This document shows positions 11,367-22,044 of a stretch of DNA of 64,000 nt, piece by piece. Position numbers and translations under genes: made by a program. The notes beneath the pieces were generated by a model. The model ran no database searches and was not told the origin of the DNA. It was given only the letters and a program-made list of their open reading frames with translations. The stretch spans positions 11,922,648 to 11,986,647 of the forward strand of contig CM043969.1 of NCBI GenBank assembly GCA_014529385.2. The letters run 5' to 3'. This stretch comes from Adiantum capillus-veneris (lineage: Eukaryota; Streptophyta; Polypodiopsida; Polypodiales; Pteridaceae). Position 1 is the stretch's first letter. The number at the start of each line of letters is the position of its first letter.

Positions 11367-12425
11367 TTAGAACCACTCGCCTGCAAATGAAGAAGTGAGA
11401 AAATACCACTCTAGGTTTTCTTCTTCAGCTATCCAAGCTTCAATAAGGTCTCGATTTGTTTGATCAAAACAAAAGGGTAGACTATTGATGAGCTCTAAGA
11501 AGGGTTGAAATTCTTCAAAGCTAAGGCGATAAACAACAATCTCTAGAACTTCACTTTCTGGATCCAAAAGAGCAACCACGTCCCAAGTGATAAATTGCAC
11601 TTGCTCTACAATTCCCAATGCACAAGCGGTTTGTATAAAAACTAGATCTTCATGCTCGTCGAAGGCCGTGAGAAAGTAGCAATTGACTAGGAGCTCCTTT
11701 CCTTCGAGTTCCACACAGTCGGAGTGAGGCAACCTTCTCACAATTTCATAAAGAACATCCTCATCAAGTCCAATCAAGTTTGCAAGATTTAAAGACTCCA
11801 CTTGTGCTACAAAATTCCTGGACAAAACTCCTTAGGATTATGGTTAAATCATTCAAAAGCATAAAGAGATTTACAATGTCTCTATGAACAAAGTGTCATA
11901 GAAAGTAGAGAAGGATGAGAATTTATACAAATTTGCAATCTTCTCTATGCTCTCTTTATTAAGACAAGCTCTGAATAGCTCCCTATCTCCTTTGTTGAAA
12001 GCGAAAGGAAGACTATTAATAAGACGCAAATGAGGGAAAAATTCACCAAATGTGAGTCTATGAAGCATGAACTCTGGCCGCAAGTTTCCTGAAGAGTCTT
12101 CCTCAATAGTGAAATGCACTCGTCAAACGCCAAATTTCACTCTATTTACCAATCTTAAGGCACACACTAGTTGGATGAATGCGCGGTCTTCCTTAGTGCC
12201 CAACAACAAGAGGAAAATGGAATCCACGCGTAGGACCTTCCGTCTTAACTTCACCACCCTCTTGTTATGAGGGAGACGCCTTACTACTTGCTCCTGCAAC
12301 TCAATTGGTAATAGAGCTAGATCTCTAAGGATTGAACTTTCACTGCACACACATTCCCAGTTAGAACAAATGATCGTTTTTTTGTTTCTTGTAACAACTT
12401 GGACAAAGAAAAAACAAACGTACAC
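11367..12425 (-). pseudogene. Gypsy-1 accessory frame with a duplicated domain (unrecognised)
   Basis: Upstream of gag, minus-strand frames 12425-12123, 12119-11871 and 11825-11367 share one phase. They contain two copies of a roughly 130-residue unit. Copy 1 has ELQEQVVRRLPHNK, then FIQLVCALRLVNRVKF and LINSLPFAFNKGDRELFRA. Copy 2 has DVLYEIVRRLPHSD, then FIQTACALGIVEQVQF and LINSLPFCFDQTNRDLIEA. A stop (12125-12123) divides copy 1, and more stops lie between the copies. The 'VxRLP' opening is faintly F-box-like, but I would not name it. Ogre/Tat elements carry an extra ORF in this position, so an accessory protein is likely; its role is unknown. Confidence 0.6.
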
Positions 12426-12451
12426 ACTATTTTGCCGGGCTGCACTTCATT

Positions 12452-12904
12452 TTAAAATAAAATGAACACATGTACATCAAAAGAAGTGTGGTAGTTGATG
12501 AGAGGTAGAATGACAGGGTTTGGTGATGCAAGAATTTCTCCTGCTCTTTGGGCACCAAACATGAACACCATTCGTTGTTGAAAATGGATCTTTCTACTAA
12601 TTGCAACGTTTATTCTAATGTGTGGAGTAAAATGAAAGGGAAAAACCTCTATTCCTGGGCCATTATCCATGGCCTATGCATGTCCTAATGCTTAAAATAA
12701 CACAAAAATATAGACATCCAAGCTAATATCGTACCTAATGAGAGGCAAAATAAAAGGATTTACCGAAGTGTTTATATCGGCTAACCTAAGAGGACCTAAA
12801 ATTTTACGAATTACTCGCTGAAATTGCAACTTAGTACTAACAATTATGTGTACCTTTTGCCTTGCAATGGGAATGAAGGGATCATACAAATTCTTGTGAT
12901 TCAT
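12452..12904 (-). pseudogene. Two tandem diverged frames at the start of gypsy-1 (unrecognised)
   Basis: Two short minus-strand frames of the same phase, 12904-12692 and 12670-12452, are diverged copies of each other. Both end with a matching tail, LPLIRYDISLDVYIFVLF in the first and LPLINYHTSFDVHVFILF in the second, each followed by a stop at the same place. Further similarities include VxIIVSTKLQFQR / INVAISRKIHFQQR. Together they occupy the leader between the PBS and the duplicated-domain frame. No known domain is recognised. Confidence 0.5.
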
Positions 12905-12958
12905 GCAAGCTACTTGATTATGCTAAAGGTTGAGCCTTCACAAAACATACACAAGCCT

Positions 12959-12976
12959 TCCTCAGTGGGGGCACCA
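12959..12976 (-). promoter_or_regulatory. Gypsy-1 primer binding site
   Basis: Three bases inside the 5' LTR, the minus strand reads TGGTGCCCCCACTGAGGA. It starts with TGG, the complement of a tRNA CCA end, and the identical 18 bases occur at the same place in gypsy-2 (52843-52860). The primer tRNA would have an acceptor 3' strand TGGGGGC plus A; I could not assign it to a tRNA. Confidence 0.75.
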
Positions 12977-12979
12977 ATT

Positions 12980-13236
12980 TGAGGCGGTCCGGGGCGGGCA
13001 ACAAGAAGAGCAACCTCTAGACACCCTTCAAGGCTCCCGTGCTGCTCAATGGGGCTGGGGCACAACACAACACAACCCAAAACAACAAACCCCCAGCCAA
13101 ATCCCAATTGCACAAGGGGCACCACCTAGTTTAAGAGCGAACTAGGACGCAAAAGAGGAGAATCGTTAGAGCAACCCACAAACAAGCAAGGAATTTACAC
13201 TAACCCTAACACCAATGGAATACTCACACCCTAAAA

Positions 13237-13285
<49 letters not shown>

Positions 13286-15647
13286 TAGTGCTCGGGCTGC
13301 TTTGAAACGTATCGGCAATGATCAAGCAAACACAACTATATATTTAAGAAAGAGAGAGAAAGGGGGAGGGGGTGCTTGTTGCATTAATACCTTCTTACAA
13401 ATCTGTCATGACAAATCAAAGTGAGATTAGTACTTGTTCAACATAGCTTGCGTAAATTTCACCACAACACATCACAAGAAAAGCCACCCCAATCACTGTC
13501 TTAAGGCCAGGGGAGTCCTCTCCACCCTGTCGCCCTCTTACAATATGTGGGATTTATGGCTAGATTGATGACAACACCAGAGACAAGCTATCAAGAACTT
13601 AACAAAAAAACACCAAGACACTTACGCATCATTGTTGTCCATTACTTCACGTTGGAAGGGAGACAAACTATCCAAGCTTAGTCCAAATCCACCCTCCTTG
13701 ATTCATCGAATGTTGGGCTTACACTAGTAGGAGAAATGATAGATTTCCTACTCTCAATTGAATGATCACTCTCTCTCTTACAATGGCATATAGTTCCCTT
13801 GCTAATCCCCTATTACAACACATGCACATGCATAAGACAATGAGCTTCCACTCAAGAGCTCCTTCTAGAGAGATTGAGCTTGGCTTCTCAAGCTATAGCA
13901 TAGTGCTCTTGCTTATGGCTCCCTCCTTTTGTGCTAGCTACACCCTCCTTTTATAGCAATTTTGAAGGCTAGGGTTACTCCTCTAACCATGGTTGGGTTA
14001 GATTTTCAGCAATTTATCTAATTTCTTTTGCTTGGAATTATCAAGAAGTTGGTGGGGAAAGAGAGAGGAGAGAAATGGAGGTGATAGGACTTTTCATAGT
14101 GGGTTAGTGTTAGTAGAGTTAATATTAATTTACAAATGGAATTGGATATTTACAATGGGAGTATCCATGTAGGATACAAATAAGGAAAAAAAACTCTTAA
14201 GATGTAAGAAAAGGTGGATTTCTTACAAGGTTGATGCTCCAAGTGTCTTGAGTAGGGCCAATTTTGACGCTTGTTGACGGTCCACTAGCTTTGACGGCAC
14301 ATTTTTTCTCCACTCTTGACCTTCCGTGAGAGACAAGGTAATTGAAGCTGAGTAATCAACCACCATGATGCTGTCTTTTAAGAGAAGAGATTGAATTTTG
14401 TGGTTTTTTTGATAGATATGGGTAAATTGGAGGAGGAAAAATGAGACTAGGTGGTCAATTTTGGAATGGAATTGTGTGTGGGAGGTATGAGTTCACCATG
14501 GTTTCTCTTATTCTTCAAGGTTGAGGAGAAGGTGAGTAGGGTGCAGAGAGGAGTGGTGAGAGAGATGGGGATGATGACTGGAGAAGTGTGTGTGAAAGAG
14601 GAAAATGATAAAGTGGAAGAGAGAGTGTGGCTGCATAGCATGGGAAAACTGGGGTCCACTAAAAAAATCATAGCTCACAGCTCGTAGCTCAAAAAAATAT
14701 GAAAAAATTTGAGGCAAAAGTTCAGCCCACGAGCTACAACTTTTGTTTGTATCACCTTTTCAAATTCGGAGAGCAAGTGAACTTTAAAAATTCAGCAAAA
14801 CCGATCGTTTTTTTCCACTGCAAAGGTCCTTGTGGGGTCCTTCTTTGGATGATTCTTTTGAATATCTCCAAGAGTGAGCCCTCCATAGTGCATGTATGCA
14901 TACCACCTACCCTTGACCTTATTTGGTAGGTCTATAATTGAAGATATTGTTGAGATTAGGATATAAGTGAATAGTACAACTAAGAAAATCTAAAAAATAT
15001 GTACATGTCAAATATAAATAATATAAGTGGAAAAAATATAAAGGGGTCAAAAGAAATCTCTCTCATTATGAGGCTACCATAAAAAGATAAATATTTTTGG
15101 TGTGCTAATTTTTTAGAAAAAAACAAAATAGATGTAGGAAGGGAAAAATCAAAATAGTAAAAAAATATACACATAAATAAAACTAGTTTTTTTTGGATTT
15201 TTGTTGGGATGGAGTTACACCAAGTATAAGAGAAGCTTACATGAAAATATTTCTATATGGAATAAAGAGTATGAAAAATGGTAAGAAAAAATTGTGGTAA
15301 TGGTGAGACAATGTACAGAGCATAAATAACACACACATAGGTAAAAATATTTAAATAAATACCAAAATAATTATGAAAAAATCTTTTATTTAGGCCCTAT
15401 ATACAAAGAAATATTTACATACACATGGGCCATAATATACTTATATTTTTTATATTTTTTATTTTTTTGGCTCACCTAGCCCAATGCCTAGCTAATTGAG
15501 GGTTTTTAAGAAGATATGGGAAAAGCCCCCTAACTCACACACGCCTATGTACAGTGAAATGGTAGGGATAGCCATAGCGTTTGGGTGATTTTGGTAGGGT
15601 GAGGTAACTCACTGTGGCAATTACAAAGAGCCGAAAAACGGTTATCA
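12980..15647 (-). repeat. Gypsy-1 5' LTR
   Basis: 2,668 bp, full-length version of the LTR. Minus-strand TATA box CTATAAAAGG at about 13955-13946; (GA)n at 13240-13280; hairpin CCTAGTT/AACTAGG at 13125-13146. The stretch 13394-13729 is missing in the partner LTR. AT-rich U3 region 14930-15500. Target duplication GTAG follows at 15648-15651. Confidence 0.92.
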
Positions 15648-15651
15648 GTAG

Positions 15652-16700
15652 TGAGGATTGTGGCAATTTGCAAATCTTCGCCAAACGACGTGCAATGTAA
15701 TCATACGTGAGGTTCTTCTTGTTGAGTCCTTGGTACGAAGCTCTTATGTTCAAAATCCATCTCGGACCGCAATCACTCAAACATGGATTGCTCCCCATCC
15801 GAGCCTCTTGCGAAAGTTCAGCGATTGGTGGTGGCGGCAGTGTCAACTCTCTTCGCTGAGACGCCATGAGGGTCGTCTCATTGAATGTGAAGGGATTTGG
15901 TTTATTAAAGTTCATGCCTTGTCGTGGCCGGCTAGGCCAGGAACTTCGCCAGTGCTTGGGGGGGACAAATTGATTAATTGTTGCTTTAAGAGCATCACTT
16001 ATGCGAGATCCTGCTTCAATGGTGTAGTCTAACACTTGGCAGCAGGTATGGTATATTTTGTTAGCTGGCTTTAGCCCATAAGAGGGCAAGGAGGTGTATG
16101 TATGACGTTTGTAGAGTCTAGGCAGCAAGCCATTGTGGATAGAGGGATTATTGTTCCTCATAGGATGCAATGGATTACTCTTAAGGCTTCAGGGTGAGCT
16201 CATTTGGGGTGCTCAACGTTTGTGCTCCTAATCAAGCTAGTGCACAGAAGAAGTTTTGGACACAGATTTTTGATGCGTTGATGTGGATCATAGGTGTGGA
16301 TAAGGTGACTTTAACATGCTAGAGGACTCACCTAATTGGATTCGGGCCAACTAGGTCACTGTGCAAGGAGATCGCCATCAGATGATCTAATCTGTCTCAG
16401 ATAGATTGTGTCTATGTGGGAAACTGGCTTTGCGACCCGGGAGGTTCATTTGGCATTTTGATAGGCTCTTTCTTGGACCAAGAGGATATGACAGACATCT
16501 ATGGAGTCTGAGGGTGATGCACCACAACAGTGTGTTGTGGGGGTTTATGGGCTTTGTCGCTAATGCATGTGACAACTCTTATAAGTTATCAGGCTTGGAG
16601 AGCGTGAAGAGTGGGAGCGCCGACTACGCTAAGGTTTAGCAGGAGTACAGAGACATCAGGAGAGGCAACCCAATTGTGACTCAATGAGATACACATTTTC
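15652..16700 (+). pseudogene. LINE B endonuclease (left arm)
   Basis: LINE B continues after gypsy-1. An ATG at 15866 opens MRVVSLNVKGFG, the Asn-motif start of an APE-type endonuclease. Later, near 16190-16260, FGVLNVCAPNQASAQKKFW is the 'YAP' block, and LSQIDCVYVGNW near 16395-16430 is the S-x-I-D-R-x-Y block close to the domain end (the right arm has the Arg: SQIDRVYV). Multiple stops and frameshifts lie between. The same region lies inverted at 57240-58500. Confidence 0.7.
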
Positions 16701-17142
16701 TCAATAGGATTGCCTCACGACAGTTAGAAACGTTTTTTTGAATTTTGTAATCTGAAATCTTGATGGCTCCGTAAGCCTCAACTTTGGATACATGAGCGCT
16801 TGTACATTTGCAATCAAGCCTAGTAATCATTTTTCTCTAATACTTGTTCTCCGATATGACAGACATCTATGAAGTCTGAGGGTGATGCACCACAACAGTG
16901 TATTGTGGGGGTTTGTGGGCTTTGTTGCTAATGCATGTGACAACTGTTATAAGTTATCAGGCTTGGAGAGCCCGGAGAGGGGAGCGCCAGCTGCACTAAG
17001 GTTTAGCAGGATTTAGAGACATCAGGAGAGGCTACCCGTAATCTGAAATCTTGATGTCTCCGTAAGCCTCAAGTCTGGATACATGAGCCCTTGTACATTT
17101 GCTACAAGTCTAATAATCATTTTTGTCTAATACTTGTTCTCC
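16485..17142 (+). repeat. Tandem duplication inside the left arm
   Basis: Unit 1 (16485-16852) and unit 2 (16853-17142) both begin GATATGACAGACATCTATG and end TACTTGTTCTCC. Unit 2 lacks about 80 bp equivalent to 16670-16745. The right arm has only one unit, so the duplication happened after the arms separated. The content is LINE B endonuclease tail and downstream sequence. Confidence 0.8.
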
Positions 17143-18437
17143 GATCGTGAACTATGTCATTCTATCTACGGGAGCAGCATGTTGTACTTACAAGTGAAAA
17201 TGGCAACTCACAACTCTCATATCAGTGTCATAGCTTTTTTATCACTCTTGATTATCTTGTTTGGTAATATTATGATTCTTTCTCACATTACTGCATACTT
17301 CTCTGCATTTGTGTTTGAGAATGAGAGAACCATTCTATTGCAAAAATAATTCATCACAAGGAATGGACAGCAGTCGATCCCATCATAAGTTGCTCCAAAC
17401 ATCATCAGACCTAGCAAGGTATAGGGGAGAAGAAGTTCTCACCTGCATCCATACAAAAACAGAACAACACTCGTGAATCGTTAGCCTTGTATGCATGTTG
17501 TGGAGCCAACTCTAGTTATTTGGCATTACGTGATGATTAAAGAGGTTATCTGAGAAAAGGTAGTTTTAACGAGGGCAATATATACTTTGATTTTGGGACC
17601 AATCCCTATCTATATCATACCAACACTCCTAGGACACATTCTATCAGTATGTCTACTTCATCCCCCAACTAAGTTTGTGATAGCACACAACCATTCTACC
17701 CGCAACTCAGAACACCAATAGGTGTGCTCTTGAGTCTTGTAATAGTTACTCCATTCAATTAAACCCCCATCAGTTCGAAAAAGCTCAAATCTGCAGATTT
17801 ATGATTTTCAGGTCATGTTTGAGATTACCTAGAAGTCATGTGCAGAATCTTTTCAGTAAATCATGATTCAAAAAACAGCGCTCGAGAATGCTGAGCCCTG
17901 CCTTGTACTACCAATTCGGAACCATCCCTATTCCCAATATGGCAAGAAATCAAAGCTATGATGACCAAAAGCTTCCACGAGTACAACAGTATATCAAACA
18001 AAAGCTGAGGCCAAACCAATACCAGACAGGCCTCATTATATGACAGCCACCAATTTCCAATATTGCAGACATTTGGTCTATCAGCATGTGGTTACCATCC
18101 ATCAAGGGAGACATTTGGTCTATCAGCATGTGGTTATAATCCATCAAGGGAGACACCACAAAGTGTGGGCTAGAATCTGAGGCAAACTCGACATATTCAC
18201 GACAGTCATTACTTCATTAGAACTTTTTATCATTTCTAAATGCTCTCCATAACCAAAGAACTTCAACGAACATGCTGTTTTCTTTTCTGCAGACTATGGC
18301 TGAGACGTGCCAACCATATATGTGTCAAAGAGAGACCATAGAAGTCAATTCCAAGGGTGGTCCAAAAAGCCAGATCCAATGAGAAGTAATTGTTCACAAG
18401 GGTAGAAAAAATTGACCAAATCTCGCCTACCTAATGC
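17143..18437. other. Unclassified end block of the left arm
   Basis: Matches 55717-57240 inverted. No convincing gene. On the minus strand near 18437-18270 a patchy frame reads FSLDLAFWTTLGIDF and IWLARLSHSL, and it is also readable in the right arm (55754-56008), where it is open for 84 codons. It is hydrophobic and unrecognised. The small plus-strand frame at 17134-17349 with a hydrophobic stretch is not conserved and probably chance. Confidence 0.4.
18069..18152. repeat. 42-bp tandem duplication
   Basis: Two copies of a 42-bp unit starting ACATTTGGTCTATCAGCATG at 18069 and 18111, differing at about two bases. The right arm has a single copy near 56000-56040. Confidence 0.85.
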
Positions 18438-19389
18438 AATTTGACCCACTAATAGAAAAACATAAAAAACTGTCTAATGCAGGTGGTGAGCGCCAAAGTA
18501 ATGCAAAACACAGTCGTGCAGTAAGAGTCACAGAGTGCACTCCACAATCCCAAGTAGTGCTACAGTATCTGTGAGTAAACCGGGATGAAATCCCCGCTCT
18601 CAAAGTTGCTGAAGAGACCTCCTTGTGGCCATTTCATGTACAAAGGAAGATACAGAACAGAGAGCAGCTACACCATGCAAGACTAAGTGAGCCGGGGAAC
18701 GTCTCTTGCATGCATTTCTGTTACAGTTCTGGTGTGCTATATGGGCACAGTTCTTGGGCACAACTTGTGGCAAGATGGATATGCTTTTTTTTTTGATAAC
18801 CTGCTTGGCAGTTGGCAATTGAACCACCTCTATTGGACATGATCCTACAATACAACTCAAGGACGAGGGCAAATAAATATAGCTCATGGACGCAAGTACC
18901 ACTTTAGTAGGTTATGTGATCCACCGAGAAAAATAGGTTCACTTACTAACCCATAAATATGTATGTATGTACCCACCCTATTCAAGGCACCATAGTCAGA
19001 TGAGGCTGAGTATGGGCCTATAGCTTCATCAAGTAGATGAGGGAAGTCTGACTGTATCAAGTTATGAATCCATAGATGTAAGCAATGCTTGTTTAAAAGC
19101 TTTTTAAGTGCTGAAAATCAATGTTCCCGTGCACATTGTACTCCAGTTGGAGCTTTAAAGGATTTGTTAAACACTCACTCCATAAGTTTACCAAGATACT
19201 GAATAGCAATCTGTGCCCTTTCGCCTACTAGGCATATAGTATTATGAGTAGTAAACTCACTTCATTTTCAATTCGAGATGAAATGTTATATCAAATGTCT
19301 TCAAACGGCCAAAAGGACCTATGAGGCCAAATTGATACAATCTTGGTGGATCTAATACAATGTCTGCAAAATAAAAATGAAGTGAAGTG
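18438..19389. other. Unassigned sequence
   Basis: Just outside the inverted-duplication arm. Short frames on both strands show no motif or repeated structure, and a T-run at about 18786-18794 is the only simple feature. I see no gene or element border here. Confidence 0.5.
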
Positions 19390-20247
19390 AAAAACTAAAA
19401 TTATCATCATCACATCAATGCCCTAGGATGCCCAACATCGGGTGTTGTGTGAGAAAGTATTGCATCGGTCGCTGAAGAGCACCGTCAATGTCCACCTTTG
19501 AAAATAGTCATATTGGACGTCTCCCATGTCGTGCTAGAATAGTCCTGATCTTTTGATGGAGCCTCCGTCGATGTCTTGGTTGCCTTGGTAGATGTGGGCG
19601 CCTATCTCTCCCGAGCTCAATGGCTCTCTCAACTAATATACCTCTGATATAGGTGGGCTCTGAAGTCTACTATGAAGCTTGCTCATTTGACTGCCGGGCC
19701 CCTGCTCTAAAGAAGTCAATGATCTCCCTCTATGAATGTCTCCCACTGCTTGATCTCCTCAAGAGACTCTCCTGTGTCTGCGCAACTTCTAGCAAAAACA
19801 ACCCGAGCCATCTCTGATCCTGATATCTCATGACTCTAGCCAACGATCCAAAGCCCTCTCCGAATAGACAATGAAAGCGGCCTCGGATCTCATAGTATAC
19901 TGGACAATGATAAATGTGATGTAACTTTGTCTCTGGCTCTATATGACAGCTGGCAAATCCTGGCCTTTGCTGGTACTCTCTTAAATCTGCCAGTCTGAAT
20001 CTCTAATTGATGTGATGATGTGCGCACTTGACAAATAGCACATCGTATCCCATGGGATAAATGAGTGTCCTTGTGGTCTGAACACATATCCATGCTCTGT
20101 TAGTTGAAGAAGATGCTCTCTATAGAAAGCCATCGTTGTGTCCAACTCCTGCGTCGGCTGTATCCATGTGCTCTTGGTATCAAGCTGAATCAAACCCTGA
20201 CGTACAAGTCTACTGATCTTTGTCTGTGAGAGATAGGGAGGGTGCAT
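19390..20247 (-). mobile_element. LINE C 3' end, minus copy
   Basis: On the minus strand from 20247 the reading YLSQTKISRLVRQGLIQLD, then TWIQPTQELDTTMAFYREHLLQL matches the C-terminal region of LINE C at 24450-24600. It continues into a 3' part (about 19930-19390) that also matches, with 60-70% identity by eye, the plus-strand sequence at 20370-20850. It ends near 19390 in an A/T-rich run. It is a 5'-truncated LINE tail joined head-to-head to the next feature. Confidence 0.7.
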
Positions 20248-20995
20248 CTATGTTCATGGGGAGAGTACACAGATGCATACACTTATCTTGGGGTAGTCTT
20301 CAGTGGGCCAAGGTTTTCTTTGAAGAGAGCAGCAGAGACTAGACTAGCCAAAGCGTATGTCATTGCCCGGCGTACTATGAGATACACGGCCGCTTCCAGT
20401 GTCTGTTTAGAGAGGGCTTCGGACCATTTTCTAGAGTCATGAGATACGAGGATCAGAGATGTCTCGGACTGTTCCTGCTAGAGATACGCAGACTTAGGGA
20501 GAGCTTGCTGAGGACATCAGAGGAGAGACAGTCTCAGAGACGAATCACAGATTTCTTTACACAAGCCAGGGGAGAGGCAGAGGAGCAGTCACCATAGTAG
20601 ATCTCAAAGCCCACCCACACTAGAGGTACGTTGATTGACCGAGCCATGGAGATAGGCAAATCTAGACGCCCATGACCTCGAGGGGTCTCCCACCATCAAC
20701 AAAGGCTGCAGCAGAAGATACAGATCACTCTAGCTCGACATGCAAGACGCCCAACCAGAGTACTGGCCATGGAGGATGTGGATGAGATTCGATAGCGACC
20801 GATGGGAGATTTCATCTGAACCCACCAACCCCCTATCCCCCCCCCGAATTAGCTTCAGATTCATTTCCTCAATGTTTCTAGTGTTAGTTCTTTGTATTCT
20901 TTGTACTTTCCGTACTCAGACATAATATCAGATTCACCAATTGTAACTTTTTGGTCTCAAAGGTCATTTTGGCCTTTTGAAGACGTTAATATAAC
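20248..20995 (+). mobile_element. LINE C 3' end, plus copy with internal deletion
   Basis: Begins with EYTDAYTYLGVVFSGPRFSL, the RT thumb region of LINE C (compare 24030-24090), then jumps after RLAKAYVIARR to the 3' region also seen in the minus copy, so several hundred bases are deleted. It ends near 20995 in TTTCATTTCATTTC, next to a (TC)n tract. Together with the minus copy it makes a 5'-to-5' inverted pair. Confidence 0.7.
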
Positions 20996-21005
20996 ATTTC
21001 ATTTC

Positions 21006-21009
<4 letters not shown>

Positions 21010-21086
<77 letters not shown>
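21010..21086 (+). repeat. (TC)n microsatellite
   Basis: About 38 uninterrupted TC units between the tail of one LINE C fragment and the 5' leader of the next. Confidence 0.95.
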
Positions 21087-21089
<3 letters not shown>

Positions 21090-21146
21090 CGCGAGCGCTG
21101 AGAGCTACAGGAACTCCATGTATGGAGACAACTAAGGAGAGAGATC

Positions 21147-22013
21147 ATGGGGTCACAGAATGAGGAAATTCAGATCTTGAAAACGGAATTACGAAACCTA
21201 ATCAAGGCCGAAGTAAATGTAACAGAATGCATTATGCAAAAGAAGCTCAATGAGGCAGTAGCAAGTTTTGAAGCATGGAGAACAAATATGGAAAAGCACA
21301 TGGGGGAAAAAGATGCAATAATCGAGGAGCTAAAAGGAGAACTTGCGGCTTGCAAATCTGTAACTAAGGAGAAGGGAGACGACCAACTTTCGGCGCTGAA
21401 GGAGCTCGAGGACATGAAGGATTAGATGAAAGCTCTACGGGAAGGAGATGAACAGAAATCGAAAACGGCATCTTCATGGGCGGAACGTCTTTTTAAGACA
21501 CAAGAAAAGGTTGATGAAGTAGAGAAATGGATTGAGGATGTGAAGAAAGGGAAGGCCCAGATGCCCGAGACCACACCTACCTCCACCATTATTAATATGA
21601 CCATTCAGGAAGAGCAGAAAAGGAAGAATCGGGCTTTGCATGTGCGGGTCACAGGAGTCAAAGACAAAGAGAATGTAGATGAAGAAGTGAAGGAACTGGT
21701 ACAACGCATGGGCATCACAGAGCCTACTCACACAAGTGCACGGAGAGTGGGTAAGAAAGGAATCGATGAGAAGGGAAACGTAAAGGATAGGGCACTTATT
21801 CTCCGCTTCCCAAATATAGAAATAAGGAAAGAATTTCTAAAGAAGAGGCCAACTCTTAACAAAACCGGTATTTTCTTGGGAGATGACCTTACATTGGCAC
21901 AAGTGGCACACATGCAATAGTTGATGCTAGAGATCAGGGCAGCAAGAGAAAAGGGAAAAATCGCCGTTTATAGAGGAGGGAAAGTAGTGGTTCCGGAAAA
22001 GCGCTCATCATGA
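21147..22013 (+). pseudogene. LINE C ORF1 protein (coiled coil plus RRM-like)
   Basis: One phase of 289 codons from ATG 21147 to TGA 22011-22013, broken by TAG at 21423-21425 and TAG at 21918-21920. The N-terminal half (about residues 5-140) is charged with heptad-like spacing (ILKTELRNLIKAEVN, EKVDEVEKWIEDVKK), as expected for a trimerising coiled coil. The second half has ALHVRVTGVKDKENVDEEV and RALILRFPNIEIRKEFLKKR, which resembles the RRM and C-terminal RNA-binding part of L1-type ORF1 proteins. A basic end follows (AAREKGKIAVYRGGKVVVPE). Role: RNA binding in the LINE particle. The endonuclease starts about 50 bp downstream. Confidence 0.7.
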
Positions 22014-22044
22014 CGGTGCGAGACCTATGGGGCGACGCTCCGGA

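Larger units (their letters stand above)
3674..15647 (-). mobile_element. Gypsy-1: nearly complete Ty3/gypsy element with dual RNase H (Tat/Ogre-like)
   Basis: An 11,974-bp element on the minus strand inserted in LINE B. Borders are fixed by the uninterrupted right arm (near 58530-58545): LTRs run TGAGGCGG...TTATCA and are flanked by a 4-bp direct repeat, GTAG, at 3670-3673 and 15648-15651. Order in the sense direction: 5' LTR (12980-15647), PBS (12976-12959), accessory frames (12904-11367), gag-protease-RT-RNase H-second RNase H-integrase (11317-6038), polypurine tract (6025-6010) and 3' LTR (6009-3674). A second RNase H between the first one and integrase, together with extra frames before gag, points to the Tat/Ogre group. 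The LTRs look only slightly diverged. Confidence 0.92.
1..18437 (+). repeat. Left arm of a large inverted duplication (interrupted by gypsy-1)
   Basis: After removing gypsy-1 (3674-15651) this stretch of about 6.5 kb matches the reverse complement of 55717-61524 in the same order: LINE A, the LINE A/LINE B divergent junction, LINE B, and the 17390-18437 block. Position 1 corresponds to about 61524, so the arm probably continues beyond the window. The match stops at 18437, at the shared motif ATTAGGTAGGC, beyond which the two sides are unrelated. The arms differ by scattered substitutions and by indels: a 0.9-kb gap in the right arm near 58690, a 408-bp insertion at 58723, a filler fragment at 840, and a tandem duplication at 16485. 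Seen directly by reading both strands; percent identity was not computed. Confidence 0.85.

Noticed and set aside
15535-16170. 211-codon minus-strand frame across the gypsy-1 3' border
   Set aside because: It crosses from LTR into LINE B; the LINE B endonuclease on the plus strand explains the conserved sequence.
17134-17349. 71-codon frame with a hydrophobic stretch, like a small membrane protein
   Set aside because: Not open in the homologous right arm (57010-57240), so probably chance.
18600-18902. 100-codon minus-strand frame with several Cys
   Set aside because: No spacing that fits a zinc motif, no related copy in the window, composition like random sequence.
21010-21086. Tract of regular repeats considered as a CRISPR-like array (with other microsatellites)
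   Set aside because: Simple dinucleotide repeat in a plant-type genome; no spacers.
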